The position numbers and the translations under genes are program-made. DNA of 59,656 nucleotides from assembly GCA_002840845.1 (NCBI GenBank), contig PHCS01000009.1, forward strand, positions 1 to 59,656, given 5' to 3'. Every line of letters begins with the position of its first letter. Positions within the stretch are counted from its first letter, which is position 1. The notes under the pieces were generated by a model, which was not told the origin of the DNA, ran no database searches, and was given only the letters and a program-made list of their open reading frames with translations. Shown here piece after piece: positions 1-8,232 of this stretch. This DNA comes from Betaproteobacteria bacterium HGW-Betaproteobacteria-14 (GTDB lineage: Bacteria; Pseudomonadota; Gammaproteobacteria; Burkholderiales; Rhodocyclaceae).

Positions 1-32
<32 letters not shown>

Positions 33-107
33 GGGCTCATGGGTGAAAAGTCAGTCCCGGAGGTGCGGCGGGCGGGATTGCGGTTCGCAGCAGACGTCAC
101 ATTCAAG

Positions 108-551
108 CTAGGCCTCTGACGACCAATTGGCGTGGCGCTCCCGGCGCTCCTGCCGGTAGTTGGTAACCTCGAGGCGAATACCATCAGGGTCTGTGAAGAA
201 GGTTGCCCAATAGTCCTGGGCGTACTCGGGGCAGAGCTTCGCTTCCGAAGCCTCGATACCAAGTGCGCGAAGCTGGTTGGCAACCGCCACAACATCTGCA
301 ATTGACTCAACGCGAAGGCAGAAATGGTGAAGCCCCGGAGCGTAGGCGTCATGCCCGATGGCATTGCGGGAAGGGCGAAGCACGTACCCAAAATGACGGT
401 TGAAGTATTGGACGTGCGGATCGCCGCCCAAGGCAAAGCCGTTCTTTCGAAAACCAAGCGTCTCAAGCATTACGCGGTCGTAGAAAGACTCTGAACGTCG
501 AAGGTCAGACACTGTGACGTAGATATGGTCAATGCCAGTTACTTCAGTCAT
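108..551 (-). CDS. VOC-superfamily (glyoxalase/dioxygenase-like) protein
   Basis: The product is about 147 aa. It opens with IDHIYVTVSDLRRSESFYD, the beta-alpha-beta start of a vicinal-oxygen-chelate module, and ends with FTDPDGIRLEVTNY, the usual closing strand. Candidate metal ligands are the early His in DHIYV, the His in GLHHFCLR and the Glu in LEVTN. VOC proteins catalyse isomerisation, ring cleavage or resistance functions; the substrate here cannot be read from sequence. I chose the ATG at 551 because the VOC fold begins right after it; a longer reading to 629 adds 26 residues without similarity. No strong Shine-Dalgarno is visible at either start. The gene is visibly less GC-rich than its neighbours, which may mean recent acquisition. 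Confidence 0.75.
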   Translation of the reverse strand: MTEVTGIDHIYVTVSDLRRSESFYDRVMLETLGFRKNGFALGGDPHVQYFNRHFGYVLRPSRNAIGHDAYAPGLHHFCLRVESIADVVAVANQLRALGIEASEAKLCPEYAQDYWATFFTDPDGIRLEVTNYRQERRERHANWSSEA

Positions 552-819
552 GACTCGGAGAAGTGAATGAGATTGCTGACAGTCATTCATCGACACCCGG
601 AGTTGGGAAATGAATTGATAACCACACATGAATTATGCGCCGGCAATTCCAGGAGGGACAGGGTTCTCTCAGATCGTGTCGAATAACAACGCCGATATCC
701 ATGAAGGCGCAAGAAGGCCTGGATCGTCCGCCATTGGTCACTGGGCTTTTGCCTACCCCAAACCCAGACACCTCGCCGTATTCCAGCGACTGACTTTCGC
801 GGGCGTTGCATTCCGTGAC

Positions 820-2931
820 TTACTTAGGGGGAACAGCGGCGGCAAGTTCGACGAGCAGCGCTTCCTGCGCCGAGAAGCCTTTCTTGCGCGAACGCTTGCG
901 GCGGTAGTCGCCGTCCGAGTTCATGACCCAGGACTGGGCGTTGTCGGCGAGGTAGGGCAGCAGGCCTTCCTTGAGGACGCGCCGCTTCAGCTTGGGTTCC
1001 AGCACCGGGAAGCATAGCTCGATGCGGCGGAAGAAGTTGCGGTCCATCCAGTCGGCGCTGGAGAGGTACATCTTCTGCGCGCCGTCTGCGTAGAAGTAGA
1101 AAATCCGTGTGTGCTCGAGGAAGCGGCCGACCACCGAGCGCACGTTGATGTTCTCCGACAGGCCGTCGATGCCCGGCCGCAACGCGCAGACGCCGCGCAC
1201 GATGAGGTCTATCGTCACGCCGGCCTGCGAAGCTTCGTAGAGCGCCTCGATGATCTCCGGCTCGAGCAGGGAGTTCATCTTGGCGATGATGCGCACGCGC
1301 TTGCCGGCGCGGGCCTTCTCGGCCTCGGCGCGAATGGCGGCGAGCATGGCGTTGTGCAGGGTGAAGGGCGCCAGCAGCAGGTGGTTGAGCTTGCTCGCCT
1401 TGCCCAGGCCGGTGAGCTGCTTGAAGACCTCATTGACGTCGGCGCACAGGCCTTCGTTGCAGCTGAGCAGGCCGAAATCGGTGTACAGCTTGGCGGTGCG
1501 CGGGTGGTAGTTGCCGGTGCCCAGGTGCACGTAGCGGCGCAGGACGCTGCCGCCTTTGCCACCCTCGGCCTCCTCGCGCCGCACCACCATGAGCATCTTG
1601 GCGTGGGTCTTGTAGCCGAACACGCCGTACACGACATGGGCGCCGCCTTCCTCCAGCTTGGCGGCCCAGTTGATGTTGGCCTCCTCGTCGAAGCGCGCCA
1701 TGAGTTCGACCACCACCGTCACCTCCTTGCCCAGCCGTGCGGCGCGCAGCAGCAATTCCATGAGTACGGAGTCGGTGCCGGTACGGTACACCGTCATCTT
1801 GATGGCGACGACGGACGGGTCGTCCACTGCCTGCTCGAGAAACTCGATGACGGGGCTGAACGACTGGAAGGGGTGGTGCAGCAGGATGTCCTGCTTGCGG
1901 ATGCTGGCGAAGATGTCGTAGTTCTTCGCCAGCGCCTTGGGCAGGCTGGGCTTGAAGGGTGGGTACTTCAGGTCGGGCCGGTCGACCAGGTCGGGCACCT
2001 GCATCAGGCGCACCAGGTTGACGATGCCGTGCACGCGGTAGAGATCGTCGAAGCCCAGGGCAAACTGCTGCAGGAGGAAGTCGGCCATGGCGTCGGAGCA
2101 GTTGTCGGCCACCTCGAGGCGCACGGCGTCGCCGAAGTGGCGCTGCGGCAGCTCGCCCTGCAGGGCGAGGCGCAGGTTCTTGATTTCCTCCTCGTCCACC
2201 CACAGGTCGCTGTTGCGCGTGACGCGGAACTGGTAGCAGCCGCGCACGTTCATGCCGGAGAACAGCTCGCCGACATGGGCGTGCAGCACGGAGGAGAGGA
2301 AGACGAAGCCATACTCCACGCCGGCAATGGGCTCGGGCAGGCGGATGACGCGCGGCAGCACGCGCGGCGCCTGCACGATGGCCGCGCCCGAACTGCGCCC
2401 GAAAGCGTCCTTGCCCTCCAGCTCGACGGCGAAGTTGAGGCTCTTGTTGAGCACGCGCGGGAAAGGGTGCGCCGGATCGAGGCCGATCGGCGTCAGCACC
2501 GGCATGACTTCGCGGAAGAAGTAGTCCTTGATCCAGGCCGCCTGCGCCTCGTTCCAGCTGTCGCGGCGCAGGAAGCGGATGCCCTGCTTGTCCAGGGCCG
2601 GGAGGATGGTGCCGTTGAGCAGCGCGTACTGCTCGGCAACCAGGTCATGCGCCTGGGCGCTGACTTGGCGGAATGCCTCGTGCGGCGCGCGGCCGTCATG
2701 GCTGGTGGCGACGGCGCCCAGCTTGATCTGCTCCTTCAGGCCGGCGACGCGGATCTCAAAGAACTCGTCGAGGTTGCTGGAGACGATGCAGAGGAAGCGC
2801 AGCCGCTCGAGCAGCGGCACGCCGTCATCGGCCGTCTGGCCGAGGACGCGGCGGTTGAAGGCGAGCAGCGAGAGTTCCCGGTTGAGGAAGTGCTCTGCGG
2901 GGAAGCGCTTGGCGCTTGCGGGCTTGTTCAT
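820..2931 (-). CDS. ppk1: Polyphosphate kinase 1
   Basis: Ppk1 reversibly transfers the gamma phosphate of ATP onto polyphosphate. The protein is about 703 aa, normal for the family. The N-terminal domain starts FLNRELSLLAFNRRVL, the central region has the NLDEFFEIRVAGLKEQ segment, and YVHLGTGNYHPRTAKLYTD near residues 470-490 carries the histidine expected to be phosphorylated. The PLD-like C-terminal domain has IVRGVCALRPG. The ATG at 2931 is preferred; an in-frame TTG nine bases upstream (2940) is also possible. It is divergent from ppx with a 97 bp gap that contains a Pho-box-like array reading towards this gene. TAA stop at 820-822. Confidence 0.97.
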   Translation of the reverse strand: MNKPASAKRFPAEHFLNRELSLLAFNRRVLGQTADDGVPLLERLRFLCIVSSNLDEFFEIRVAGLKEQIKLGAVATSHDGRAPHEAFRQVSAQAHDLVAEQYALLNGTILPALDKQGIRFLRRDSWNEAQAAWIKDYFFREVMPVLTPIGLDPAHPFPRVLNKSLNFAVELEGKDAFGRSSGAAIVQAPRVLPRVIRLPEPIAGVEYGFVFLSSVLHAHVGELFSGMNVRGCYQFRVTRNSDLWVDEEEIKNLRLALQGELPQRHFGDAVRLEVADNCSDAMADFLLQQFALGFDDLYRVHGIVNLVRLMQVPDLVDRPDLKYPPFKPSLPKALAKNYDIFASIRKQDILLHHPFQSFSPVIEFLEQAVDDPSVVAIKMTVYRTGTDSVLMELLLRAARLGKEVTVVVELMARFDEEANINWAAKLEEGGAHVVYGVFGYKTHAKMLMVVRREEAEGGKGGSVLRRYVHLGTGNYHPRTAKLYTDFGLLSCNEGLCADVNEVFKQLTGLGKASKLNHLLLAPFTLHNAMLAAIRAEAEKARAGKRVRIIAKMNSLLEPEIIEALYEASQAGVTIDLIVRGVCALRPGIDGLSENINVRSVVGRFLEHTRIFYFYADGAQKMYLSSADWMDRNFFRRIELCFPVLEPKLKRRVLKEGLLPYLADNAQSWVMNSDGDYRRKRSRKKGFSAQEALLVELAAAVPPK

Positions 2932-2977
2932 TGCATCCAATTGAATCAGGAATTCCTAATATGTTCAAGCCGAGTTT

Positions 2978-3006
2978 ATGACGAACATGTGACAGGCGGA
3001 TGACGG
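2978..3006 (-). promoter_or_regulatory. PhoB-binding (Pho box) array upstream of ppk1
   Basis: Read on the minus strand towards ppk1 there are three heptamers, CCGTCAT (3006-3000), CTGTCAC (2995-2989) and TCGTCAT (2984-2978), each separated by exactly 4 bases. The known Pho box is CTGTCAT repeats with an 11 bp period, which this copies. A -10-like CATATT lies at 2963-2958, 14 bases beyond the last repeat and upstream of the ppk1 start. PhoB control of ppk is inferred from the motif. Confidence 0.75.
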
Positions 3007-3016
3007 GGCGTGCGGG

Positions 3017-3022
3017 TAAAAT
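3017..3022 (+). promoter_or_regulatory. -10 element of ppx, probably leaderless
   Basis: TAAAAT ends 6 bases before the ppx ATG at 3029, so transcription would begin at or very near the A of the start codon. No Shine-Dalgarno precedes the ATG, in line with a leaderless message. No good -35 hexamer is visible. Confidence 0.45.
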
Positions 3023-3028
3023 TCGACG

Positions 3029-4552
3029 ATGACTTACGAACTGGTCGCCGCCGTCGATCTGGGCTCCAACAGTTTCCGCCTGCAGGTCGGCCGCGTGGTG
3101 GAGGACCAGATCTATCCGCTCGACTCCCTCAAGGAGCCGGTGCGCCTGGCGGCGGGCCTCACCGCGCAGAAGATACTGGATGGCCCGTCGCAGCTGCGCG
3201 CGCTGGAGGCGCTGCGCCGCTTCGGCGAGCGGCTGCGCGGCTTCGACGCGGGCGCGGTGCGCGTGGTGGCGACCAACGCCCTGCGCGTGGCGAAGAACGC
3301 GCCGCAGTTCCTCGCCCAGGCCGAAGCTGCGCTGGGCTTCCCCATCGAGATCATCGCAGGGCGGGAAGAGGCGCGCTTGATCTATCTGGGCGTGGCCCAC
3401 ACCCTGCCGAATCCGGGCAAGCAGCAGCTGGTGGTCGACATCGGCGGCGGTTCGACCGAATTCATCATCGGGCGCAACATCGAGCCGATCGAGCTCGAGT
3501 CGCTTTACATGGGCTGCGTCGGCTTCAGCCTGAAATATTTCCCGCGCGGCCGCATCGAGAAGCCCGCCATGAAAGCGGCGGAACTGGCGGCGCGCAAGGA
3601 GTTGCAGGGCATCGTGCGCCAGTACCGCAAGACCGGCTGGGAGGAGGCGGTGGGCTCCAGCGGCACCGCCAAGGCGCTGGCCGACATCATCGAGATGAAC
3701 GGCTTGTCCGAGCGGGGCGCGACGGGCGAGACGGGCATCACGCGGGAGGGGCTGGAGGGCCTGCGCGGCCTCCTGCTGCATGCCGGCGATATGGGGAAGC
3801 TGACTTTGCAGGGGCTGCGGCCGGACCGTATCCCGGTGCTGCCGGGCGGACTGGCCATCATGTCGGCGGTGTTCAAGGAATTCGGCCTCGAGCGGATGAC
3901 CTTTTCCGACGGAGCGTTGCGCCTGGGCGTGCTCTACGACCTGCTTGGCCGCTATTACCACCAGGACCTGCGCCATGCCACGGTGCAGCAATTCATGCGC
4001 CGTTACCAGGTCGATGCCGGCCAGGCGGGGCGGGTGGCGACGACGGCGTGCGGCTTCCTGCAGCAGTTGCTGCCGAAGACCGCCACAGCGGAGCAGGCCG
4101 ATGCGCAGGTCCTAGACTGGGCGGCGCTGCTGCACGAGATCGGCATCTCCGTGGCCCACTCCAGCTACCACAAGCACAGTGCCTACATTCTCGCCAATGC
4201 CGACATGCCGGGATTCTCGAAAATGGACCAGGCGCGCCTGTCGCGCATTGTTTTGGCGCATCGCGGCAAGCTGGAACGGGTGCAGGAGATCATGCCGGAC
4301 AATCCGGACTGGCTGTTGATCTTCAGCCTGCGTCTGGCCGTCATCCTGCATCGCGCGCGCGATGACGCACCCCTGCCCGCCATCATCGCGCGGCGCAGCG
4401 AGCGGGGCTTCAGCCTCGGCATCGATCCTGACTGGCTGGAAGCATCGCCGCTTTCGGCCGCGGCGCTGGAAGAGGAGAGCCGGCAGTGGTCGGGCATGGG
4501 CATGGAGATCAAAATCAAGGCTGGACGCGGCAAGTCCCGGTCTGCGGCATAA
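3029..4552 (+). CDS. ppx: Exopolyphosphatase / guanosine pentaphosphate phosphatase (Ppx/GppA)
   Basis: This 507 aa protein belongs to the ASKHA fold family that removes terminal phosphate from polyphosphate, and in some members from pppGpp. AAVDLGSNSFRLQVGR at residues 6-21 is phosphate loop 1, and VVDIGGGSTEFIIG near residue 136 is phosphate loop 2. The C-terminal third has an HD-like stretch, LLHEIGISVAHSSYHKHSAYI, typical of long Ppx/GppA proteins. It is divergently paired with ppk1, so synthesis and breakdown of polyphosphate are encoded side by side. Sequence alone does not separate polyphosphatase from pppGpp phosphatase activity. The start codon has no Shine-Dalgarno but a -10-like TAAAAT at 3017. 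Confidence 0.95.
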   Translation: MTYELVAAVDLGSNSFRLQVGRVVEDQIYPLDSLKEPVRLAAGLTAQKILDGPSQLRALEALRRFGERLRGFDAGAVRVVATNALRVAKNAPQFLAQAEAALGFPIEIIAGREEARLIYLGVAHTLPNPGKQQLVVDIGGGSTEFIIGRNIEPIELESLYMGCVGFSLKYFPRGRIEKPAMKAAELAARKELQGIVRQYRKTGWEEAVGSSGTAKALADIIEMNGLSERGATGETGITREGLEGLRGLLLHAGDMGKLTLQGLRPDRIPVLPGGLAIMSAVFKEFGLERMTFSDGALRLGVLYDLLGRYYHQDLRHATVQQFMRRYQVDAGQAGRVATTACGFLQQLLPKTATAEQADAQVLDWAALLHEIGISVAHSSYHKHSAYILANADMPGFSKMDQARLSRIVLAHRGKLERVQEIMPDNPDWLLIFSLRLAVILHRARDDAPLPAIIARRSERGFSLGIDPDWLEASPLSAAALEEESRQWSGMGMEIKIKAGRGKSRSAA

Positions 4553-4560
4553 TGCAGCGT

Positions 4561-4584
4561 CATGCCGGCCCTGCTGCCGGCGTG
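4561..4584 (+). other. Hairpin between ppx and the MCE operon
   Basis: CATGCCGGC (4561-4569) and GCCGGCGTG (4576-4584) form a 9 bp stem with one G-U pair and a CCTGCT loop. No U tract follows, so it is not a canonical terminator. It may protect or separate messages. Confidence 0.4.
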
Positions 4585-4605
4585 CGCGATCAATCAGGGG
4601 GATAG

Positions 4606-5730
4606 GTGAGCGGCGCAAGCATAGTGCTCGAGACGGATGCCGAAGGCCGGCGCTGGATGCGCCTGGCGGGCGAGTGGCGCCTGATGGCGCTGGCGACGCG
4701 CTATGCGACCTTGAATGCCGAGCTGACGACGCAGGCCGCGGATTCCAGCCTAGGCTGGGATATCCGTGGCATCCAGTCCCTCGATTCCGTCGGCGCCATG
4801 ATGCTGTGGCGGGCTTGGGGGCACCGTTTTCCTGACAACCTTGAAACCCGCGATGAACTGGAGCCGGTGTTCGCGCGGCTCTATGCCTCCAGCAAATTGA
4901 AGGAGGCCGCGCCGGGACCTGCGCTGCCGCTCGAGTGGGTCGCCACCCTCGGCCGACTGACCCTGCATCTGTGGCGGCACCTGGTGGATTTCACCGGCCT
5001 GGTCGGACAAGTCGTCCTCGACCTTGGCCAGGTCATCCGCACGCCGCGGGAGGCGCCTTGGCGCGAGAGCTCGGCCAACCTGTACAAGAGCGGCGTGCGC
5101 GCCATGCCGGTCACCGCGCTGGTCGGCTTCCTCATCGGCATCGTGCTGTCCTACCTGTCCGCGCTGCAGCTGAAGAATTTCGGCGCCGACATCTTCATCG
5201 TGAACATCCTCGGCATGGGCATCATCCGTGAACTGGGGCCGGTGCTGGTGGCGGTGCTGGTGGCGGGTCGTTCGGGTTCTGCAATGACGGCGCAGCTCGG
5301 CGTGATGCGCGTCACCGAGGAGATCGACGCGCTGGCGACGATGGGCGTCTCGCGCAGCATGCGCCTGGTTTTCCCCAAGGTCGCCGCGCTGGCGATCGCC
5401 ATGCCGCTGCTGGTGCTGTGGACCAGCGCCATCGCCCTCATGGGCGGCATGGCTTCGGCCCAGGTCCAGCTCGACATCTCCTATGGTTTCTTCATCGAAA
5501 CCCTGCCCAAGGTGGTGCCGGTGGCCAACCTGTACATCGCCCTGGCCAAGGGCGTCACCTTCGGCATCATGGTTGCGCTGGTGGCCTGCCACTTCGGCCT
5601 GCGCGTGCGGCCGAATACGGAAAGCCTGTCGTCGAACACCACGGCTTCCGTGGTGAGTTCGATCACCGTCGTGATCCTGGTCGATGCCGTGTTCGCCATC
5701 GCCACGCGCAGCATCGGGTTGCCGACATGA
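4606..5730 (+). CDS. mlaE: MCE/Mla-type ABC transporter permease with N-terminal STAS-like domain
   Basis: The product is 374 aa. Residues 1 to about 85 are soluble and STAS-like (GWDIRGIQSLDSVGAMMLWRA), followed by a membrane permease domain of about 250 aa of the MlaE/DUF140 family. The family hallmark ELGPVLVAVLVAGRSGSAM and the following EEIDALATMGVS are present, with five or so hydrophobic helices. Stand-alone MlaE lacks the STAS part, so this is the longer fused form known in many proteobacteria. It forms the inner-membrane core of a phospholipid or lipid transporter with the next three genes. Start GTG at 4606, preceded by AGGGGGATAG. Confidence 0.93.
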   Translation: MSGASIVLETDAEGRRWMRLAGEWRLMALATRYATLNAELTTQAADSSLGWDIRGIQSLDSVGAMMLWRAWGHRFPDNLETRDELEPVFARLYASSKLKEAAPGPALPLEWVATLGRLTLHLWRHLVDFTGLVGQVVLDLGQVIRTPREAPWRESSANLYKSGVRAMPVTALVGFLIGIVLSYLSALQLKNFGADIFIVNILGMGIIRELGPVLVAVLVAGRSGSAMTAQLGVMRVTEEIDALATMGVSRSMRLVFPKVAALAIAMPLLVLWTSAIALMGGMASAQVQLDISYGFFIETLPKVVPVANLYIALAKGVTFGIMVALVACHFGLRVRPNTESLSSNTTASVVSSITVVILVDAVFAIATRSIGLPT

Positions 5731-5845
5731 CCGCCCGCCCCCCATCCCCCGCCCAGAGGACGGGGGTGACAGAAGTTCAGCTGCGCAAAGCGCAGCTTTC
5801 ATGCATTGACTTGCGGCCTCCTTGGGGCGGCCCGGCGGAGGCGAC
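5731..5845 (+). repeat. Intergenic element, copy 1, with two hairpins
   Basis: This segment fills the whole gap from the mlaE stop to the mlaF ATG. It contains hairpin 1 (CCCCCG at 5746-5751 against CGGGGG at 5761-5766, extended by CC/GG around an AGA loop), hairpin 2 (AGCTGCGC at 5779-5786, AAA loop, GCGCAGCT at 5790-5797), then ATGCATTGACTTGCG and CTCCTTGGGGCGGCCC running into the Shine-Dalgarno GCGGAGG. A copy with the same order lies at 37092-37202 on the minus strand, and a decayed one at 17229-17314. Confidence 0.8.
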
Positions 5846-6625
5846 ATGACCGCCGTCATCGAGATCGAACACCTGTCCACGCGCTTCGGCGAAACCTGGG
5901 TGCACCGCGACCTGAACCTCGTCATCGAGAAGGGCGAGGTGCTGGCGCTGGTGGGCGGCTCGGGCAGCGGCAAGACGACGCTGCTGCGGCAGATGATTGG
6001 CCTGCTGTCCCCGACCCAGGGGCAGATCCGGCTCTTCGGCGAGCCGTTGTTTACGGGCGATCCGGAGCAGGAGCGCAATCTGCGCCGCCGCTTCGGCATG
6101 CTCTTCCAGTACGGCGCGCTGTATTCGTCCTTCAACGTCTTCCAGAACATCGCCTTTCCGCTGCGCGAACTGGGCGTGGTCGACGAGGACTTGATCCACG
6201 ACTTGGTCATGCTCAAGCTGTCGATGGTGGAATTGCTGCCGCGCCATGCCTGGCTGATGCCGTCCGAGCTCTCCGGCGGCATGATCAAGCGCGTGGCCCT
6301 GGCGCGCGCCCTGTCCATGGAGCCGGAGCTGCTGCTGCTCGACGAGCCGACTGCCGGCCTCGATCCGGACCGCAGCGAATCCTTCGTGCGGCTGATTCAC
6401 AGCCTGCACCAGCAGCTCGGCCTGACCGTGGTGCTGGTGACGCATGACCTCGACACCCTTGCTGGCCTGGCCACCCGCGTTGCGGTGCTGGCCGAACAGC
6501 GTATACTCGCGCTCGGAACAATTGACGAGATCATGAAGGTCGATCACCCCTTCATCCGTAATTTCTTCTGCTGCGATCGGGCTCAGCGAGCGCTGCAGAG
6601 CCGTATCTCCGAAGGGACCGCATAA
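5846..6625 (+). CDS. mlaF: MCE/Mla-type ABC transporter ATP-binding protein
   Basis: This 259 aa ATPase powers the MlaE-type permease encoded just upstream. Walker A is GGSGSGKTT at residues 37-45, the signature is ELSGGMIKRVALARAL near 141, Walker B is LLLLDEPTAGLDP near 160, and the switch His is in VLVTHDLD. The ATG at 5846 follows a clear GCGGAGGCGAC Shine-Dalgarno; an upstream in-frame TTG at 5822 is rejected. The gene lies in an operon, 2 bp before the MCE gene. Confidence 0.95.
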   Translation: MTAVIEIEHLSTRFGETWVHRDLNLVIEKGEVLALVGGSGSGKTTLLRQMIGLLSPTQGQIRLFGEPLFTGDPEQERNLRRRFGMLFQYGALYSSFNVFQNIAFPLRELGVVDEDLIHDLVMLKLSMVELLPRHAWLMPSELSGGMIKRVALARALSMEPELLLLDEPTAGLDPDRSESFVRLIHSLHQQLGLTVVLVTHDLDTLAGLATRVAVLAEQRILALGTIDEIMKVDHPFIRNFFCCDRAQRALQSRISEGTA

Positions 6626-6627
6626 AA

Positions 6628-7566
6628 ATGGAAAGCCGGGCTCACGCGATTGCCGCCGGTATCTTTACCCTGCTGCTCGGACTGGCCAGCGCGCTGGCTG
6701 TCTTCTGGCTCTCGGGCAAGCAGGAAGCCACGAATGAATACATCCTCGTGACGCGGGGCAATGTCAGCGGCCTCAATACCCAGGCCCAGGTGCGCTTTCG
6801 CGGCTTGCGTGCCGGCAAGGTGCTCTCCATCGATCTCGATCCGAAAGATCCGCGCGACATCCTCATCACCATCAGCGTTGCCGCCGATCTGCCGGTGACA
6901 AAAGGCACCACGGCGAAACTCACCTACCAGGGCGTCACCGGGCTTGCCTCCGTCCTCCTCGAAGACAAAGGCGGGAATGTCGAGCCGCTGGAGAGCACCG
7001 ACGGCCAACCGCCGCGCATCGCGCTGTTGCCGAATTTCATGGACAATCTGGGAGACAACGCCGCCGAGTTGATGGAGCAGATGGGCAAGGTGGCAGAACG
7101 AGCCGGCGTGCTGCTGTCCGACCAGAACGTCAAGCACATCAGCCAGACGCTGGCCAATCTCGACAAGGCGTCTTCCGGGCTCTCGGGCAGCATGAAGGAT
7201 CTGCCGCAGTTGATGGCCTCGCTCAAGCAGGCACTCAACGAGGAGAACATGAAACGGCTCAGTAAAACCCTGGCCAACCTCGAGAAGGCCAGCGGCGAGG
7301 CCGCGCCACTGGCCACCGATTTGCGCAGTCTGGTCGCCAACCTGCAGGGCGTGGCGAAGAAGATCGACGCGCTGACGGGCGAGGCGGGCGGCGAACTGGC
7401 GCAGACTACCCTGCCGCGGCTGAATGTCCTGCTGCAGGAACTGTCGGTGAATGCCCGCCAGATGTCGCGCCTGCTGGACCAGATTGAAGAATCCCCCAAC
7501 ATGTTGATATTCGGTCGCGAGGCGCGCCGCCCGGGGCCGGGCGAAGCCGGCTTTGCCGCCAACTAA
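6628..7566 (+). CDS. mlaD: MlaD/MCE-domain substrate-binding protein
   Basis: The product is 312 aa. A signal-anchor helix spans about residues 8-28 (IAAGIFTLLLGLASALAVFW). A single MCE domain follows (VSGLNTQAQVRFRGLRAGKV to about residue 115), then a long helical or coiled-coil region with repeated SKTLANLEKA and SQTLANLDKA segments. MCE proteins form hexameric rings on the periplasmic side that carry lipids between membranes. The long C-terminal helices could form a tunnel like that of PqiB or LetB, but with one MCE domain it is closer to MlaD-like proteins of betaproteobacteria. Confidence 0.93.
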   Translation: MESRAHAIAAGIFTLLLGLASALAVFWLSGKQEATNEYILVTRGNVSGLNTQAQVRFRGLRAGKVLSIDLDPKDPRDILITISVAADLPVTKGTTAKLTYQGVTGLASVLLEDKGGNVEPLESTDGQPPRIALLPNFMDNLGDNAAELMEQMGKVAERAGVLLSDQNVKHISQTLANLDKASSGLSGSMKDLPQLMASLKQALNEENMKRLSKTLANLEKASGEAAPLATDLRSLVANLQGVAKKIDALTGEAGGELAQTTLPRLNVLLQELSVNARQMSRLLDQIEESPNMLIFGREARRPGPGEAGFAAN

Positions 7567-7575
7567 GAGTCCGAC

Positions 7576-8181
7576 ATGAAGATCATCATTATGCTTGCCG
7601 CCCTGCTGTTCGCCGGTTGCGGAACAGGCTCCAAGTCGATATCGAGCATCGCCTACTACGATCTGGGTGCAGTCCAGCCGGCGCCGAACAACCGCATAGT
7701 CGCCAGCTTGCGCAGCATCGATGTGTTCGCGGTTTCCTGGCTGGATTCCTCGGCGATGCAATACCGCCTGCTGTATGCGGCCAACCAGCGCCGGCAGAAC
7801 TATGCCGAGAGCCGTTGGGTGGCGCCGCCGGCGGAACTGCTCGGCCATGCCCTGCGCAAGCGCATGCTTTCCGGTTCGGCGAGTGGTGCCTGCCGCCTGC
7901 GCGTCGACTTGGACGAATTCGCCCAGATCTTCGATTCGGCCAAGGCCAGCCGGGTCGTGCTCGAGGCGCGTGTGCAGCTCGCCGAGCCGACCGGAGGTGA
8001 AATATTGGCACGGCGCAGTTTCAGCCTGTCCCGTCCGGCCGCAAGCGCGGACGCTAGCGGCGGGGCGGCGGCGCTGGCCGGGGCGGTCGAGGCGTTCTCC
8101 ACGGAATTGCACGATTGGCTGGGCGGACTTGACCGGACTGCCGCACCGGGATTGAATATCGCTCAGCGCTGCCGTAGTTAG
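7576..8181 (+). CDS. ABC-type transport auxiliary lipoprotein (PqiC-like)
   Basis: The product is a 201 aa outer-membrane lipoprotein candidate. The N terminus is a short signal with lipobox LFAGC, Cys15 being the lipidation site. YYDLGAV near residue 27, YRLLYAANQRRQNYAESRWV and the closing AFSTELHDWL fit the family of auxiliary lipoproteins (PqiC/DUF330 type) linked to MCE transporters. It is last in the operon, 9 bp after mlaD. The likely role is to receive or dock the MCE conduit at the outer membrane. Confidence 0.85.
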   Translation: MKIIIMLAALLFAGCGTGSKSISSIAYYDLGAVQPAPNNRIVASLRSIDVFAVSWLDSSAMQYRLLYAANQRRQNYAESRWVAPPAELLGHALRKRMLSGSASGACRLRVDLDEFAQIFDSAKASRVVLEARVQLAEPTGGEILARRSFSLSRPAASADASGGAAALAGAVEAFSTELHDWLGGLDRTAAPGLNIAQRCRS

Positions 8182-8232
8182 GTTTCCCGCTCAAGGGTTC
8201 CGGCAGCCTGACGACTACCCAAGAGAGAAACC

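Noticed and set aside
630-819. Small open frames in the gap between the VOC gene and ppk1
   Set aside because: They run into ppk1, lack ribosome-binding sites and show no family. No terminator, promoter or RNA could be recognised in this gap.
1111-3003. 630-codon open frame on the plus strand opposite ppk1
   Set aside because: It is a shadow of the ppk1 coding frame in GC-rich DNA, with no recognisable domain and highly biased composition.
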